Source: Paenibacillus polymyxa
Lineage (GTDB): Bacteria > Bacillota > Bacilli > Paenibacillales > Paenibacillaceae
Direction: 5' to 3'
Assembly: GCF_001719045.1 (NCBI RefSeq)
Contig: NZ_CP015423.1
Coordinates: 4,463,501-4,527,500 of the forward strand
Length of the DNA stretch: 64,000 nt
In this document: positions 1-9,039 of the stretch, piece after piece
How the letters are laid out: each line of letters opens with the position of its first letter
Position numbering within the stretch: the first letter of the stretch is position 1
Program-made: the position numbers and the translations under genes
The notes under the pieces: generated by a model
The model's database searches: none
Told to the model about the DNA's origin: nothing
What the model saw: the letters and a program-made list of their open reading frames with translations, nothing else

Positions 1-1175
1 AGGAGATTCGGGTTGAGGAGCTTCAGGAACAATTAGAACAAGTACAAGCAGGCAGTACAGAGCTTGTTTCTCGTCTGGGAGAGGCTCAAGAACAAGCAAG
101 AGTACTGAAGCAACAACAGTCCGAGCTGGAGTCTGTGCTGGAAACACAGCGACAGGCTGCGATAGAGCGAGAGCAGGCAGATACGCTTGCGCGTGAAGAA
201 CTGCAAAGCCGATATGATCAATTAGAAGCTGAAGCCAAGGCTACGCAGCAGCAGACGGCTAAGCTGGAGGAAGAACAGCGGCGGATGCAGAAGCTGCTGG
301 AGCAAGCTCACGTATCTTCTCGCAAGCTGCAAAGTGAGCTGGCTACGCTAGCTGAAAGCGAGAAGTCATGGAAGAAGCTTGCAGAAGAACGCCAGTTGGC
401 AGTTGATGAGCTGGAGCTCTCCCTGCTGGAAGCACGTGAACAGAAGGAAGCGATACAGGAGCAATTACAGCACGCAGAGGCTGAGCTCGAAGCTATTAAT
501 GATAAATTTGCTTCACAACAGCAACGGCTAGTTCAACTTGAAGCGAGAATCAAGGAGCTTTCACCTGAGCTGATTCGCGTTCAGGATGAGCTTGAGAAAG
601 CCAAAGTCCGAGAGCAAGAGGGAGCTAAGGCGTATCAATCGCTTCAGGAGCAATATGGAAGCATGAAGAGCCGAGCTGGACAGCTGGAGCAGAATATTAA
701 GCAGCTTCAACAGGAAGATCACGAACGGCGGAGTAAACTGGAACGTGCTGAGGAAGAATCTTTAGAGTGGCAACTTAAATACGATCAGTTGAAGGCAGAA
801 GCGGAACGTCTGGAAGCTGAAGATGCTGCCCGTAAGGAAGAATTTGCATCTTGGGAACGGGAAATAGCGGTAACCGTTGAACAAAAGGAACAGCTTCAGG
901 AGGAGACTCGTTTGGCGGTTGAAGCTGCCAAAACAGCGAAAGCTGAACAGCAGTCCATAGAGCAGGAACGAATGGCCTTGCAGTCTGAATTGGACGAAGT
1001 GGGTCAAAAATATGAAATGGCGGCGCATCAGCTTCGTCTGTTACAAGTACAACAGGACGTAGATCGGGAAAATACGGAGAAGATTTCTACAGAATTACGT
1101 CAATTACAGGAAGAATACACTAAACTTCAAACGGAGTACAATGAATGGATTGAACTTATCGAACAGGATCAGTAG
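1..1175 (+). CDS. Long coiled-coil protein, 5' end outside window
   Basis: The frame that ends at 1175 is open from the first base of the window, so the real start lies upstream. The visible 390 or so residues are almost entirely Glu, Gln, Lys, Leu, Ala and Arg in heptad-like runs (LEQAQ, QLEAE, EELQ types), with almost no Gly, Pro or Cys. This is a near-continuous alpha-helical coiled coil with no signal peptide or membrane segment in the visible part. Such proteins resemble SMC or myosin tails in composition, so similarity searches will return many unrelated coiled coils. The next plus-strand gene is mutS2; in Bacillus the genes upstream of mutS2 are zapA, cvpA and polX, and this gene does not look like any of these. 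A clear terminator follows it. Function unknown. Confidence 0.75.
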   Translation, partial: EIRVEELQEQLEQVQAGSTELVSRLGEAQEQARVLKQQQSELESVLETQRQAAIEREQADTLAREELQSRYDQLEAEAKATQQQTAKLEEEQRRMQKLLEQAHVSSRKLQSELATLAESEKSWKKLAEERQLAVDELELSLLEAREQKEAIQEQLQHAEAELEAINDKFASQQQRLVQLEARIKELSPELIRVQDELEKAKVREQEGAKAYQSLQEQYGSMKSRAGQLEQNIKQLQQEDHERRSKLERAEEESLEWQLKYDQLKAEAERLEAEDAARKEEFASWEREIAVTVEQKEQLQEETRLAVEAAKTAKAEQQSIEQERMALQSELDEVGQKYEMAAHQLRLLQVQQDVDRENTEKISTELRQLQEEYTKLQTEYNEWIELIEQDQ

Positions 1176-1196
1176 ATACGGATTAAAAATGTAAGG

Positions 1197-1226
1197 CAAT
1201 CCCCGGCTGCTCATCGCCGGGGATTG
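1197..1226 (+). terminator. Rho-independent terminator after coiled-coil gene
   Basis: An 11-bp perfect inverted repeat (CAATCCCCGGC / GCCGGGGATTG) with an 8-nt loop lies 22 bp after the stop codon, followed by a T-rich run. Confidence 0.85.
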
Positions 1227-1323
1227 TTTGCTTTTGTATCCACTCAGAGGTTATATGACACAAAGCTGTCCTTTGGCAGACGAAATCTGCTTCGGGACAG
1301 CTTTGTCGGGAGTTCTATTGAAG

Positions 1324-1683
1324 TTATTTCCCGTCTTTGCGACCTGCTTCAAACGGTGTCGATACCGGAATAAACAGGTCGATAATCCCGATAACCAATG
1401 CAGCGAGCAATGCGCCCAGAACGGAAACACTGACATTGGTCACCACATATTGAGCGATCCAGATCACCAGAGCGCTCACAAGAAAACCTACGATACCGCG
1501 TCCAAATGGAGAAACGCGTCGGCCGAACACTGCCTCGATAATGTAACCAACCAAGGCGATGACAATGGCAAGAATCAGCGCGCTCCAAAAGCCGCCTACA
1601 CTAAATCCGGGAACGATCCAGCTTACGACCATCAGCACCAGAGCGGCAACGATGAAACGTACAATGTGCCCGAGAATGCTCAC
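1324..1683 (-). CDS. Phage-holin-family (YvlD-like) small membrane protein
   Basis: About 119 residues, made of four hydrophobic segments separated by short loops, with the FGRRVSPFGRG motif in the central loop. This architecture fits the four-TM phage holin family (superfamily IV, YvlD type), which is common in Firmicutes chromosomes and is usually not a lysis gene. The start is a GTG at 1683 because an AAAGGAGG site lies 7 nt upstream; the longer reading from 1725 would put that site inside the gene. It is monocistronic and convergent with the coiled-coil gene, and its promoter side faces mutS2. Its role in the cell is unknown; YvlD neighbours in Bacillus suggest an envelope-stress link, but nothing here shows it. 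Confidence 0.75.
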   Translation of the reverse strand: MSILGHIVRFIVAALVLMVVSWIVPGFSVGGFWSALILAIVIALVGYIIEAVFGRRVSPFGRGIVGFLVSALVIWIAQYVVTNVSVSVLGALLAALVIGIIDLFIPVSTPFEAGRKDGK

Positions 1684-1835
1684 GGAATAACCTCCTTTGT
1701 TTTTTGAATTTACAGGGTTAGACAAAGGTTAGTGTGTGGCATGAAGAGCTTTCTTATGTGTAAAAGAGAGTTGGCAAATAGCGTAAGTTTGCTGCTTTCG
1801 GTATAATATAGATATATGTGAAAGGAGTAGTGAAG

Positions 1836-4205
1836 TTGGACTCTAAAATTTTTAAAACCCTTGAATATCAAAAAATTCTAAATAAACTAAGTCACTATGC
1901 CCAAACGGCAACGGGACAACAGACAGCCCTTCGACTACAGCCCAGCGATGATTTGGAGCATATCAAGAAAATGCTGAAAGGTACGGATGAGGCCTATGCT
2001 GCTGATCGACTCAAAGGAGTGCCTTCATTTAACGGAGTAGTGGATATCACTCCGGCAGTGAAGCGTGCCCGTATTGGCGGAACGTTAAGCCCGCAGGAGT
2101 TGCTTGGCATTCGGACAACAGTTCAGGCCGCACGCCGTATACAGGTATACGTGGCAAGTTTGCATGAGGAAAATCCTGTCGAAACATTGCTGTATTGGAG
2201 CGAGCAGCTTTCGGAGCAGAGAGGTTTAGAAAACTCCATTAAAGGCTGTATTGATGAAAATGCAGAGGTGCTGGATTCTGCCAGCACAGAGCTTTCTCAA
2301 ATCCGTCGGGAGCTGCGCTCGGGAGAAGTGCGTATTCGTGAAAAGCTGGATTCCATGATTCGTTCCTCAACTGTATCCAAAATGCTTCAAGATCAGTTGA
2401 TAACGATTCGTGGAGATCGGTTTGTGATCCCAGTTAAGGCCGAATACCGTTCTTATTTTGGCGGAATTGTGCATGATCAATCCGGGTCTGGCGCAACATT
2501 GTTTATCGAGCCTGAATCCATTGTAGCCATGAACAATAAGCTGAGGGAAACAAGGCTGAGAGAAGAGCGTGAAATTGAAGTCATTTTACAGAAGCTGACC
2601 GCACTTGTCGCAGAACAAGCAGATATGTTGCTGTATGATGTGGACATATTGGGCAATCTTGATTTTATTTTTGCAAAAGCGCGTCTCGCCCGTGAAATGA
2701 AGGCAACCTTGCCTTTAATGAATGACCGCGGGTACTTGAAGCTGAAAAAGGGCAGACATCCCCTAATTCCGTTGGAGCAGGTTGTTCCCATTGATGTGGA
2801 GTTGGGCAATTCATACACCTCCATTATCGTTACCGGACCGAACACAGGGGGGAAAACCGTTACTCTGAAAACCATCGGTCTGCTTAGTTTGATGGCGATG
2901 TCTGGACTGTTTGTACCTGTTGAGGATGAAAGCCAGCTGTGTGTATTTGATGCAATCTATGCCGATATTGGTGACGAGCAGAGCATTGAGCAAAACTTGA
3001 GTACATTTTCCAGTCACATGACCAATATCATTAGCATCCTGAAAAATATGACGCCCAAAAGTCTTGTATTGCTTGACGAAGTGGGGGCAGGAACGGACCC
3101 CGCGGAAGGTTCGGCTCTAGCTGTATCCATTTTGGAGCATATACATGCCATGGGTTGCCGTATGGTTGCCACGACTCACTATAGTGAATTGAAGGCGTAT
3201 GCCTATGAACGTAAAGGAATTATTAATGCAAGCATGGAGTTTGATGTCGCTACATTAAGCCCGACTTACCGCCTTCTGGTCGGTGTTCCCGGACGAAGTA
3301 ATGCATTTGCCATTGCCGAGCGATTGGGATTGCCAGGGCGTATTTTAGACTATGCCCGTGGTGAGGTAACGGAAGAAGACCAGCGCGTCGAGCACATGAT
3401 CGCGTCACTGGAGCAGAACCGTTTAACAGCTGAGCAAGAACGGGAAAAAGCGGAGCAGCTGCGTAAGGAAATGGAAGCATTGCGTAGCCGTCATCAGACG
3501 GAGTTGGATAAGCTGGAGTCCCAACGGGACCGTATGCTGGAAAAAGCTGAGGACGAAGCAAGAGTTCTCGTGGATAAGGCTCGTAGTGAAGCAGAGAAAA
3601 TCATTACTGATTTGCGTAAATTGGCTCAGGAAGAAGGGGCCTCGGTTAAGGAGCATAAGCTGATTGCAGCTCGCAGAGAATTGGATGAGGCTGAACCGAA
3701 GCAACGCAAGAAAAGTACCGTCAAACGCCCAGCCGCTACACGTACTCGTTCTATCATGGCTGGCGATGAAGTATCCGTTCACAGTCTGAATAAAAAAGGC
3801 CACGTGGTTGAACTGTCCGGTACCAAGGAAGCTGTGGTTCAACTGGGAATCATGAAGATGAAGGTCAGTCTGGATGATCTGGAACTACTGCAACCTGCAC
3901 AAACAACGACTCCAAGAGTTCAAAAACCAGTGACTGGCGTTAAGCGGACACGGGATGATAACGTACGAAGTGAACTTGATCTTCGGGGGGCGAATGTGGA
4001 GGAAGCCTTGATGGAAGTGGACCGCTTCATGGATGAAGCGTTTCTGGCCAATCTGGGTCAGGTACACATTATACATGGCAAAGGTACAGGTGTCCTGAGA
4101 ACCGGTATTCAGGAGTACCTCCGCAAGCATAAACATGTGAAAAGCTACCGTATCGGTAATTACAATGAAGGCGGCACAGGCGTAACAGTTGCTGAATTGG
4201 AATAG
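1836..4205 (+). CDS. mutS2: Endonuclease MutS2 / ribosome-rescue ATPase
   Basis: 789 residues, close to the 785 of B. subtilis MutS2. The order is a MutS core/lever region, an ABC-type ATPase with Walker A GPNTGGKT near residue 334, Walker B LVLLDEVGAGTDP near 410 and the TTHYSELK switch, a charged coiled coil (about 520-620), a short KOW-like stretch, and a C-terminal Smr nuclease domain from about 713 (LDLRGANVEEAL, HGKGTG). Unlike MutS1 it lacks the mismatch-recognition N-terminal domain. Family members suppress homologous recombination or split and rescue collided ribosomes. The chosen start is a TTG at 1836 with AAAGGAG 8 nt upstream; the in-frame ATG at 1818 has no ribosome site. A TATAAT hexamer lies at 1802-1807. 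The DUF350 gene downstream matches the mutSB-yshE order in Bacillus. Confidence 0.96.
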   Translation: MDSKIFKTLEYQKILNKLSHYAQTATGQQTALRLQPSDDLEHIKKMLKGTDEAYAADRLKGVPSFNGVVDITPAVKRARIGGTLSPQELLGIRTTVQAARRIQVYVASLHEENPVETLLYWSEQLSEQRGLENSIKGCIDENAEVLDSASTELSQIRRELRSGEVRIREKLDSMIRSSTVSKMLQDQLITIRGDRFVIPVKAEYRSYFGGIVHDQSGSGATLFIEPESIVAMNNKLRETRLREEREIEVILQKLTALVAEQADMLLYDVDILGNLDFIFAKARLAREMKATLPLMNDRGYLKLKKGRHPLIPLEQVVPIDVELGNSYTSIIVTGPNTGGKTVTLKTIGLLSLMAMSGLFVPVEDESQLCVFDAIYADIGDEQSIEQNLSTFSSHMTNIISILKNMTPKSLVLLDEVGAGTDPAEGSALAVSILEHIHAMGCRMVATTHYSELKAYAYERKGIINASMEFDVATLSPTYRLLVGVPGRSNAFAIAERLGLPGRILDYARGEVTEEDQRVEHMIASLEQNRLTAEQEREKAEQLRKEMEALRSRHQTELDKLESQRDRMLEKAEDEARVLVDKARSEAEKIITDLRKLAQEEGASVKEHKLIAARRELDEAEPKQRKKSTVKRPAATRTRSIMAGDEVSVHSLNKKGHVVELSGTKEAVVQLGIMKMKVSLDDLELLQPAQTTTPRVQKPVTGVKRTRDDNVRSELDLRGANVEEALMEVDRFMDEAFLANLGQVHIIHGKGTGVLRTGIQEYLRKHKHVKSYRIGNYNEGGTGVTVAELE

Positions 4206-4257
4206 CTATGGGTTGCCGGCTTTGCCCGGGAACGCTTGGTAGAACGGGAGGGACGAA

Positions 4258-4677
4258 GTGAAGATGGCGATTGATGAATTGCTGTCACATCCGTTGGGGA
4301 TGATGCTGGGTTATTTCTCGGTGGCGGTGCTGGAGCTAATTGTATTTTTGTCGTGTTTTGAGCTGGTAACCCGCTATAAATGCTGGGAAGAGATCAAGCG
4401 CGGCAATGTTTCGGTAGCCATGGCTACGGGAGGGAAAATGTTCGGTATTTGCAACGTGCTCCGCTTTGCGATGGAAGCCAAATCTAGTGTTTATGATACG
4501 ATGATTTGGTCGTTCGTTGGCTTTTTACTGCTACTTGCGGCGTACTTTCTTTTTGAGTTTCTAACACCGGTATTTTCTATCGATCAACAGATTAAAGAGG
4601 ATAATCGTGCTGTCGGCTTGTTCTCCATGATTATTTCCATATCTTTATCTTATGTGATCGGTGCCAGTGTAACTTGA
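4258..4677 (+). CDS. yshE: DUF350 membrane protein (YshE-like)
   Basis: 139 residues with about four transmembrane helices. It carries two DUF350 signatures: VSVAMATGGKMFGI in the middle and EDNRAVGLFSM before the last helix. It starts at a GTG (4258) with GGGAGGG 5 nt upstream; an ATG two codons later (4264) is an alternative. It follows mutS2 by 52 bp, as yshE follows mutSB in B. subtilis, so the two are probably cotranscribed. The function of DUF350 proteins is not established, though some are linked to envelope or stress genes. The symbol rests on position and family, not on any functional evidence. Confidence 0.8.
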   Translation: MKMAIDELLSHPLGMMLGYFSVAVLELIVFLSCFELVTRYKCWEEIKRGNVSVAMATGGKMFGICNVLRFAMEAKSSVYDTMIWSFVGFLLLLAAYFLFEFLTPVFSIDQQIKEDNRAVGLFSMIISISLSYVIGASVT

Positions 4678-4731
4678 CACATCTTGTATACTAGAGCTTG
4701 GTATACGCTTGGAACGGAAGGATGATAAAGC

Positions 4732-5439
4732 TTGGAAATGACTATTTGTCCATGGTGTAACATGGAAATTATTTGGGATGAAGAATTAGGACCTGAGGAA
4801 GAGTGTCCTTATTGCCATAATGATCTGAAAGGGTACTCTGACATCACCGATGATGAAGATGAGTTTGTTTCTCCACCTGTGCATAGACATGCTGGTGAGC
4901 ATGGACATGAAGAGACGAAACATGATCATGTGGCTTCTGTCACCCCGGCGCCCCACTCTCATGGAAAAGAAGACCTGAAGGGTTATCGTACATTGAGTAT
5001 TCAGCTCGGTGATGATGAGGAGCAGGATATTTTATATGAGGCAGAGGATGAAATCGTAGTTGAAAAACCGGTTGATGCACCGTTGTTGCAGGATAATGAG
5101 CTTCATAAGCTGCCTGTGCTGCATACTTTGCAAAAATTCGAAGAAAGCGGTGCGGATCTGATGGCTTATGAACAAGGTGCTGAACAAATACTCGACAGAC
5201 AAGATGAGGTTCTTGAATGTTCCCAATGTGGAGAGTACATGCTGCATGCGGGTTCGCAAACCGTAACCAGAGAAGGCTTTGAACCGTCGATGTCTCCAGC
5301 GCTTGGTAAGCCTGTTCTGGATTTGCCGTTCGTCTTGAATGTTTATGTGTGTCCTAGCTGCTTCCATGTCCAGCAGACACTATCAGAGAATGACCGACTG
5401 CGGATGCTGGAGAAGCTCAGCGGTATTTCCAACAATTAA
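4732..5439 (+). CDS. Double zinc-ribbon, His-rich protein of unknown function
   Basis: 235 residues with no membrane segment. The N-terminus has a four-cysteine ribbon (CPWC at the start and CPYCH about 22 residues later). Next comes an acidic stretch, then a His-rich run around residues 50-82 (HRHAGEHGHEE, HDH, HSHGK) that could bind metal. A second ribbon sits at the C-terminus (CSQCGEY and CPSCFHV, about 45 residues apart). The start is a TTG at 4732, with GGAAGG 10 nt upstream; the ATG at 4738 is too far from it. Its spacing from the DUF350 gene and a TTGACA hexamer at 4674 suggest it may have its own promoter. I recognise no named family; zinc storage, nucleic-acid binding or a protein-interaction hub are all possible. 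Confidence 0.7.
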   Translation: MEMTICPWCNMEIIWDEELGPEEECPYCHNDLKGYSDITDDEDEFVSPPVHRHAGEHGHEETKHDHVASVTPAPHSHGKEDLKGYRTLSIQLGDDEEQDILYEAEDEIVVEKPVDAPLLQDNELHKLPVLHTLQKFEESGADLMAYEQGAEQILDRQDEVLECSQCGEYMLHAGSQTVTREGFEPSMSPALGKPVLDLPFVLNVYVCPSCFHVQQTLSENDRLRMLEKLSGISNN

Positions 5440-5555
5440 ATAGCAATCCCCCGGATAGGCCCAAGCTCAATACGGGCATCTTAAATCGAAGAAATCTTTG
5501 AACAAGCTGGCTTGAAATAAGCTGATTGGTGATTTTTCGGTTAGGGGGAACTGCA

Positions 5556-6809
5556 TTGAAATCAAACCTGAACGGACAATCCATTCTGCTATTAAGCTTG
5601 AATGGATTGTTTGTGTTTGCAGCAGCATTGTCAGGCACATTTCTTAACGTGTATTTGTGGAAAAGCAGGCAGGATTACGCGATGATCGGCTGGTTTAATG
5701 TCAGTCAACAAATTGCACTGGGAATTATGGTCTGGGTGGCTGGAAAGTGGGTCAAGGAACATAACAAAATGAATGCCCTGCGCGTGGGGACCGCATTATC
5801 CGGCCTATTTTATCTGATCGTGTTATATACGGGACCGCAGGCTGTGAACTACATATGGCCGCTCGGGATGCTGCTGGGTGCAGCATTAGGTTTATTCTGG
5901 CTGGCGTTTAATGTGATTTTTTTCGAAGTCACGGATCAGGCAAGTCGTGATCATTTTAACGGATGGGTGGGTCTGCTAGGCTCGTTTTCCGGTATAGTGG
6001 GACCTTGGCTGTCCGGTTGGATTATTGCCCGTATGGAGGATGACGCAGGTTACCGCGTGATATTCAGTATTTCCTTGGCTTTTTATGTCGTAGGAGTGGT
6101 GCTTAGTTTCTTTCTTCGCAAGCGTAAGCCGACAGGAAATTACAATTGGAAGGAGCCCAAGCAGCGATTGTCACAAAAAGGGAGTATGTGGCGTCCGTTG
6201 TCGTTATCGCTTGTTGCCCAGGGCATCCGTGAAGGGGTATTTGCCTTCCTGATTACGCTGCTCGTGTATGTAGCTACTCAACAGGAATGGAAGCTGGCGC
6301 AGTTTTCACTTATTACATCGGCGGTTTCATTTTTCAGCTTTTGGGCTGTCGGAAAATGGCTCAAGCCACACTATCGTTCGGCGGGTATGCTGTTGGGTGC
6401 CGTATTGTTGGTGATCGCGCTTTTACCGTTATTGTGGCGTATGGAGTATAGTACACTACTGATTATGGGGATCGGCACCGCTTTATTTATGCCCTTGTAT
6501 TTAATTCCCATGATTTCTGCCAGCTTTGATTTAATGGGTACGAGTAAAGGAGATGCCAATCAGAGAGTGGAACTGGTTGTACTACGCGAACTATGCTTAA
6601 TGGTAGGCCGATTGACCGGAACACTCATTTTCTTGGGTGTCCTAAGTATCAGCAAGGCTCCCACGGCGATGATCTGGTTGTTGATTGGATTGGCATTGAT
6701 GCCAGTGCTCGGATGGTTTTTTATGCGAAGTGTGCTGAAAATGGAACAAAAGACAAAGCAGAGCAAGTCTCATTCCCACGCACAACGCTGGCACAAGCAA
6801 ACCGAATAG
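5556..6809 (+). CDS. MFS transporter
   Basis: 417 residues with about twelve hydrophobic helices and a central cytoplasmic loop (RKRKPTGNYNWKEPKQRLSQK), the usual 6+6 layout of the major facilitator superfamily. The last helix is followed by a basic, soluble tail. A TTG at 5556 is chosen because AGGGGGAA lies 7 nt upstream; a TTG at 5526 would start before that site. The substrate cannot be read from the sequence. It is monocistronic, with a strong bidirectional terminator shared with the convergent oxidoreductase gene. Confidence 0.85.
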   Translation: MKSNLNGQSILLLSLNGLFVFAAALSGTFLNVYLWKSRQDYAMIGWFNVSQQIALGIMVWVAGKWVKEHNKMNALRVGTALSGLFYLIVLYTGPQAVNYIWPLGMLLGAALGLFWLAFNVIFFEVTDQASRDHFNGWVGLLGSFSGIVGPWLSGWIIARMEDDAGYRVIFSISLAFYVVGVVLSFFLRKRKPTGNYNWKEPKQRLSQKGSMWRPLSLSLVAQGIREGVFAFLITLLVYVATQQEWKLAQFSLITSAVSFFSFWAVGKWLKPHYRSAGMLLGAVLLVIALLPLLWRMEYSTLLIMGIGTALFMPLYLIPMISASFDLMGTSKGDANQRVELVVLRELCLMVGRLTGTLIFLGVLSISKAPTAMIWLLIGLALMPVLGWFFMRSVLKMEQKTKQSKSHSHAQRWHKQTE

Positions 6810-6830
6810 TTTATAGTTTAAAATACATTT

Positions 6831-6879
6831 AAAAAAAGACCTCCAGACCCACTTAAAGGGAAAGGAGGTTCTTTTTTTG
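6831..6879. terminator. Bidirectional terminator
   Basis: An A7-GACCTCC / GGAGGTTC-T7 inverted repeat between two convergent genes; it has a U-run on both strands. Confidence 0.85.
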
Positions 6880-6889
6880 TTTCCACACG

Positions 6890-8128
6890 TTAAACCATCG
6901 GTTCCGTTGTTTCGGGCGAGGGCTTGGTAGTACGGGTCAAAGAATAAAGCTCCATTTCAGGTCGGTGTGTGCCCGTCAGTTCATCAGCCAAAAGTTGTGC
7001 GGCCATCATACTCGTGACTGCTCCATTTCCCCCGTAACCCTCTAAAAAGTAGCAGTTGGGAAAACGCGGATGTGGACCAATATACGGCAAACCGTCTTGA
7101 GAGGAGCCGAATACAGCAGCCCATGCAAAGTCGATCTGAAATGATATACCCGGAAAAAATTCCTGTAACGTTTGTAGCAGCTTTTGCTGTTGGTGCAGCA
7201 GCCTGATTTCACGTTGATTGGCGTCCAGTACAGGTTCGTCTAAACCACCAATAATAATGCGTCCTTCCGGTGTGGAGCGCATATATAGATAAGGACGAGC
7301 GGTTTCCCAGATGAGACACTGTTCATGCCATAAGGGAGTATCTCCGATTGGATTGGTGGCGATAGCATATGAGCTTTCCAGAACGGCTCCGCGGTCTGTT
7401 TTAATCTCTTGTGTTTCATAACCTGTTGCAAAAATAACTTTTTTCGCTCGGATAATTCCACCGTTGGTATGACAAACAACTTCATTTTCGTTAAATTCAA
7501 AATGCTTGGCTTCCGTATGCTCATATAAGCGAACACCAAGACGGCTGGCAGATCGCAGCAGTCCTTGGGCGAACAAAAATGGATTAACCTCGGCATCTTC
7601 GCGTGTATATAAGGCTGCTGGTTTTCGGAAAGGAAATCGGGCAGCAATCTGTTGATCATCCCAGTATTCGACGGGAAATCCAAACCGGGTTAGCTGTTTG
7701 TACTCTTCCTGAAGTGTCTGCACATCCTCCGATGTACTTGCATAGTACAGGCTACTTCGGCGTGAAAAAGACGGATCAATTTCCAGCGTGGTAGACAGTT
7801 TTTCCAACTGATCCAGAGCATCTTTACACATACGGTAAAACAGTACACCGTTTATTTCACCAAACGTATTGATGAAGGAAGTTAAGGTCTTATCACTGCT
7901 ATATTGCAGCAGCCCGGTATTGGCCGAAGAACTTCCATGTACTAGCTTGCGTTTGTCAATAACCACGGCGTCTACCTGTCGTTCTCCCAACAGTCGGGAG
8001 CAGATGGATCCACCCATGCCGCCACCGATGATCAATACATCACAATTTAAATCCTCTGCCAAAGGCGGGAAATCCAACATTTTCTCCAAGGTACTGGGCC
8101 AATATGTATTCCCGCTTATCAATTCCAT
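6890..8128 (-). CDS. FAD-dependent amine/amino-acid oxidoreductase (DAO family)
   Basis: 412 residues. An N-terminal dinucleotide-binding motif (DVLIIGGGMGGSICSRLL, about residues 29-46) is followed by the DAO fold and a C-terminal FAD-contact motif (GLPYIGPHP and FLEGYGGNGAVTSMMAAQLLADEL). The pattern is closest to the gamma-glutamylputrescine oxidase/OrdL-YurR type, with an N-terminal extension carrying a YWPSTL segment. It probably oxidises a secondary or primary amine; the substrate is not known. The ATG at 8128 has GAGGAG 9 nt upstream. It is divergent from two spore-coat-type genes and stands alone, so a spore-related role is only a guess. Confidence 0.85.
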   Translation of the reverse strand: MELISGNTYWPSTLEKMLDFPPLAEDLNCDVLIIGGGMGGSICSRLLGERQVDAVVIDKRKLVHGSSSANTGLLQYSSDKTLTSFINTFGEINGVLFYRMCKDALDQLEKLSTTLEIDPSFSRRSSLYYASTSEDVQTLQEEYKQLTRFGFPVEYWDDQQIAARFPFRKPAALYTREDAEVNPFLFAQGLLRSASRLGVRLYEHTEAKHFEFNENEVVCHTNGGIIRAKKVIFATGYETQEIKTDRGAVLESSYAIATNPIGDTPLWHEQCLIWETARPYLYMRSTPEGRIIIGGLDEPVLDANQREIRLLHQQQKLLQTLQEFFPGISFQIDFAWAAVFGSSQDGLPYIGPHPRFPNCYFLEGYGGNGAVTSMMAAQLLADELTGTHRPEMELYSLTRTTKPSPETTEPMV

Positions 8129-8241
8129 ATAAATGCACTCCTCATAAGGTAATATGTAGTATTTCTTAGGTGTACATAGTATTTCGCCAAACGGACAAGA
8201 TAACCAGCGTGCAACAAAACATTCAAGGAGGCACAGAGATT

Positions 8242-8478
8242 ATGCAATCTACGAACATGCAACCCTTGTCAGGTAAAGAGCTGGAGTACATCGTGGACTC
8301 CATTTCCAATGAAGAACTACTACTCAAACAAAGTGCGGCGACAGCGGCTTCTATTCAGCACCCAGCCATCCAACAAGCCTGTTTGCAACTGGCAAGAACT
8401 CATGAGCACCACTTGAATCTGCTTTCTAATGCTCTTCAACAGCATCAGCAGCTTGCCCCAATGCAACCGCAGCAGTAA
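8242..8478 (+). CDS. Small spore-coat-associated protein (coat-F-like)
   Basis: 78 residues, helical and Gln/His-rich, with no membrane segment. The middle (YIVDSISNEELLLKQSAATA, then a second helix HPAIQQACLQLARTHEHHLN) looks like the helical hairpin of coat-F-type proteins found next to cotF genes. The ATG at 8242 follows AAGGAGG by 10 nt; the longer reading from 8170 has no ribosome site. The gene lies 31 bp before the CotF-like gene and is surely in the same operon. A CATAGTAT hexamer-like box at 8175-8182 fits the -10 of mother-cell sigma factors (CATANNNT), but no good -35 was found. Coat assignment is by context and composition. Confidence 0.65.
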   Translation: MQSTNMQPLSGKELEYIVDSISNEELLLKQSAATAASIQHPAIQQACLQLARTHEHHLNLLSNALQQHQQLAPMQPQQ

Positions 8479-8509
8479 TTTGGATTTACAATAAAGGAGG
8501 TTTGACAGA

Positions 8510-8896
8510 ATGTATTCACAAAACAATATGTCATTTATGCCCGAAGAAGATTTGCTCTATACCATTCTTGCTGATATGAAACGTACGGTGCGCGAGTACA
8601 CAACGGCGACGACAGAATCCAATTGCCCGTCTGTGCGTCAGATGTTCACCGACCTTACGAATGATACATTGCGTCTGCAAGGTGATTTGTATCATCTGAT
8701 GAGCCAAAACAATATGTATGCCACTCCGACTAAAGCACTGCGCATCGATTTGGACAAACAGATTCAAGAAGCTCGCAAGACCCAACAAGAATGCCAACAG
8801 TTCATTCAGCAAAAGTCGGCATCCGCGGGAGTATATGGCCAATCTATGCACCAGCAAGGCCAGTCTACTCATCAAAACAACCCTTATTATATGTAA
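8510..8896 (+). CDS. Spore coat protein, CotF family
   Basis: 128 residues. The central part (DLLYTILADMKRTVREYTTA, then DLTNDTLRLQGDLYHLMSQNNMY) matches the coat-F domain: two long helices ending in a Tyr-rich stretch. The C-terminal 30 residues are low-complexity, rich in Gln, Ser, Tyr and His, ending in NNPYYM, typical of coat proteins that become cross-linked. AAAGGAGG lies 9 nt before the ATG. It is the second gene of a two-gene operon. Such proteins are deposited on the spore by the mother cell; the exact layer is not known. Confidence 0.82.
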   Translation: MYSQNNMSFMPEEDLLYTILADMKRTVREYTTATTESNCPSVRQMFTDLTNDTLRLQGDLYHLMSQNNMYATPTKALRIDLDKQIQEARKTQQECQQFIQQKSASAGVYGQSMHQQGQSTHQNNPYYM

Positions 8897-9039
8897 ACGG
8901 GATTTTTCGTTTTTGAAGCAGATTCCCATAACAGCCGTCCATCTGCCGGGTTTACCGGAGTGGACGGTTTTTCTTTGCAGGTTTAAAGTGCGTATTGTAT
9001 GATGTATAGTAATCTCTTTCGATGGAGGCCTTATGTAGA

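Noticed and set aside
1228..1707. Plus-strand frame of 159 residues
   Set aside because: It is the antisense of the holin-family gene, with no ribosome site and a composition unlike a protein (many Asn, Asp, Cys and Gln).
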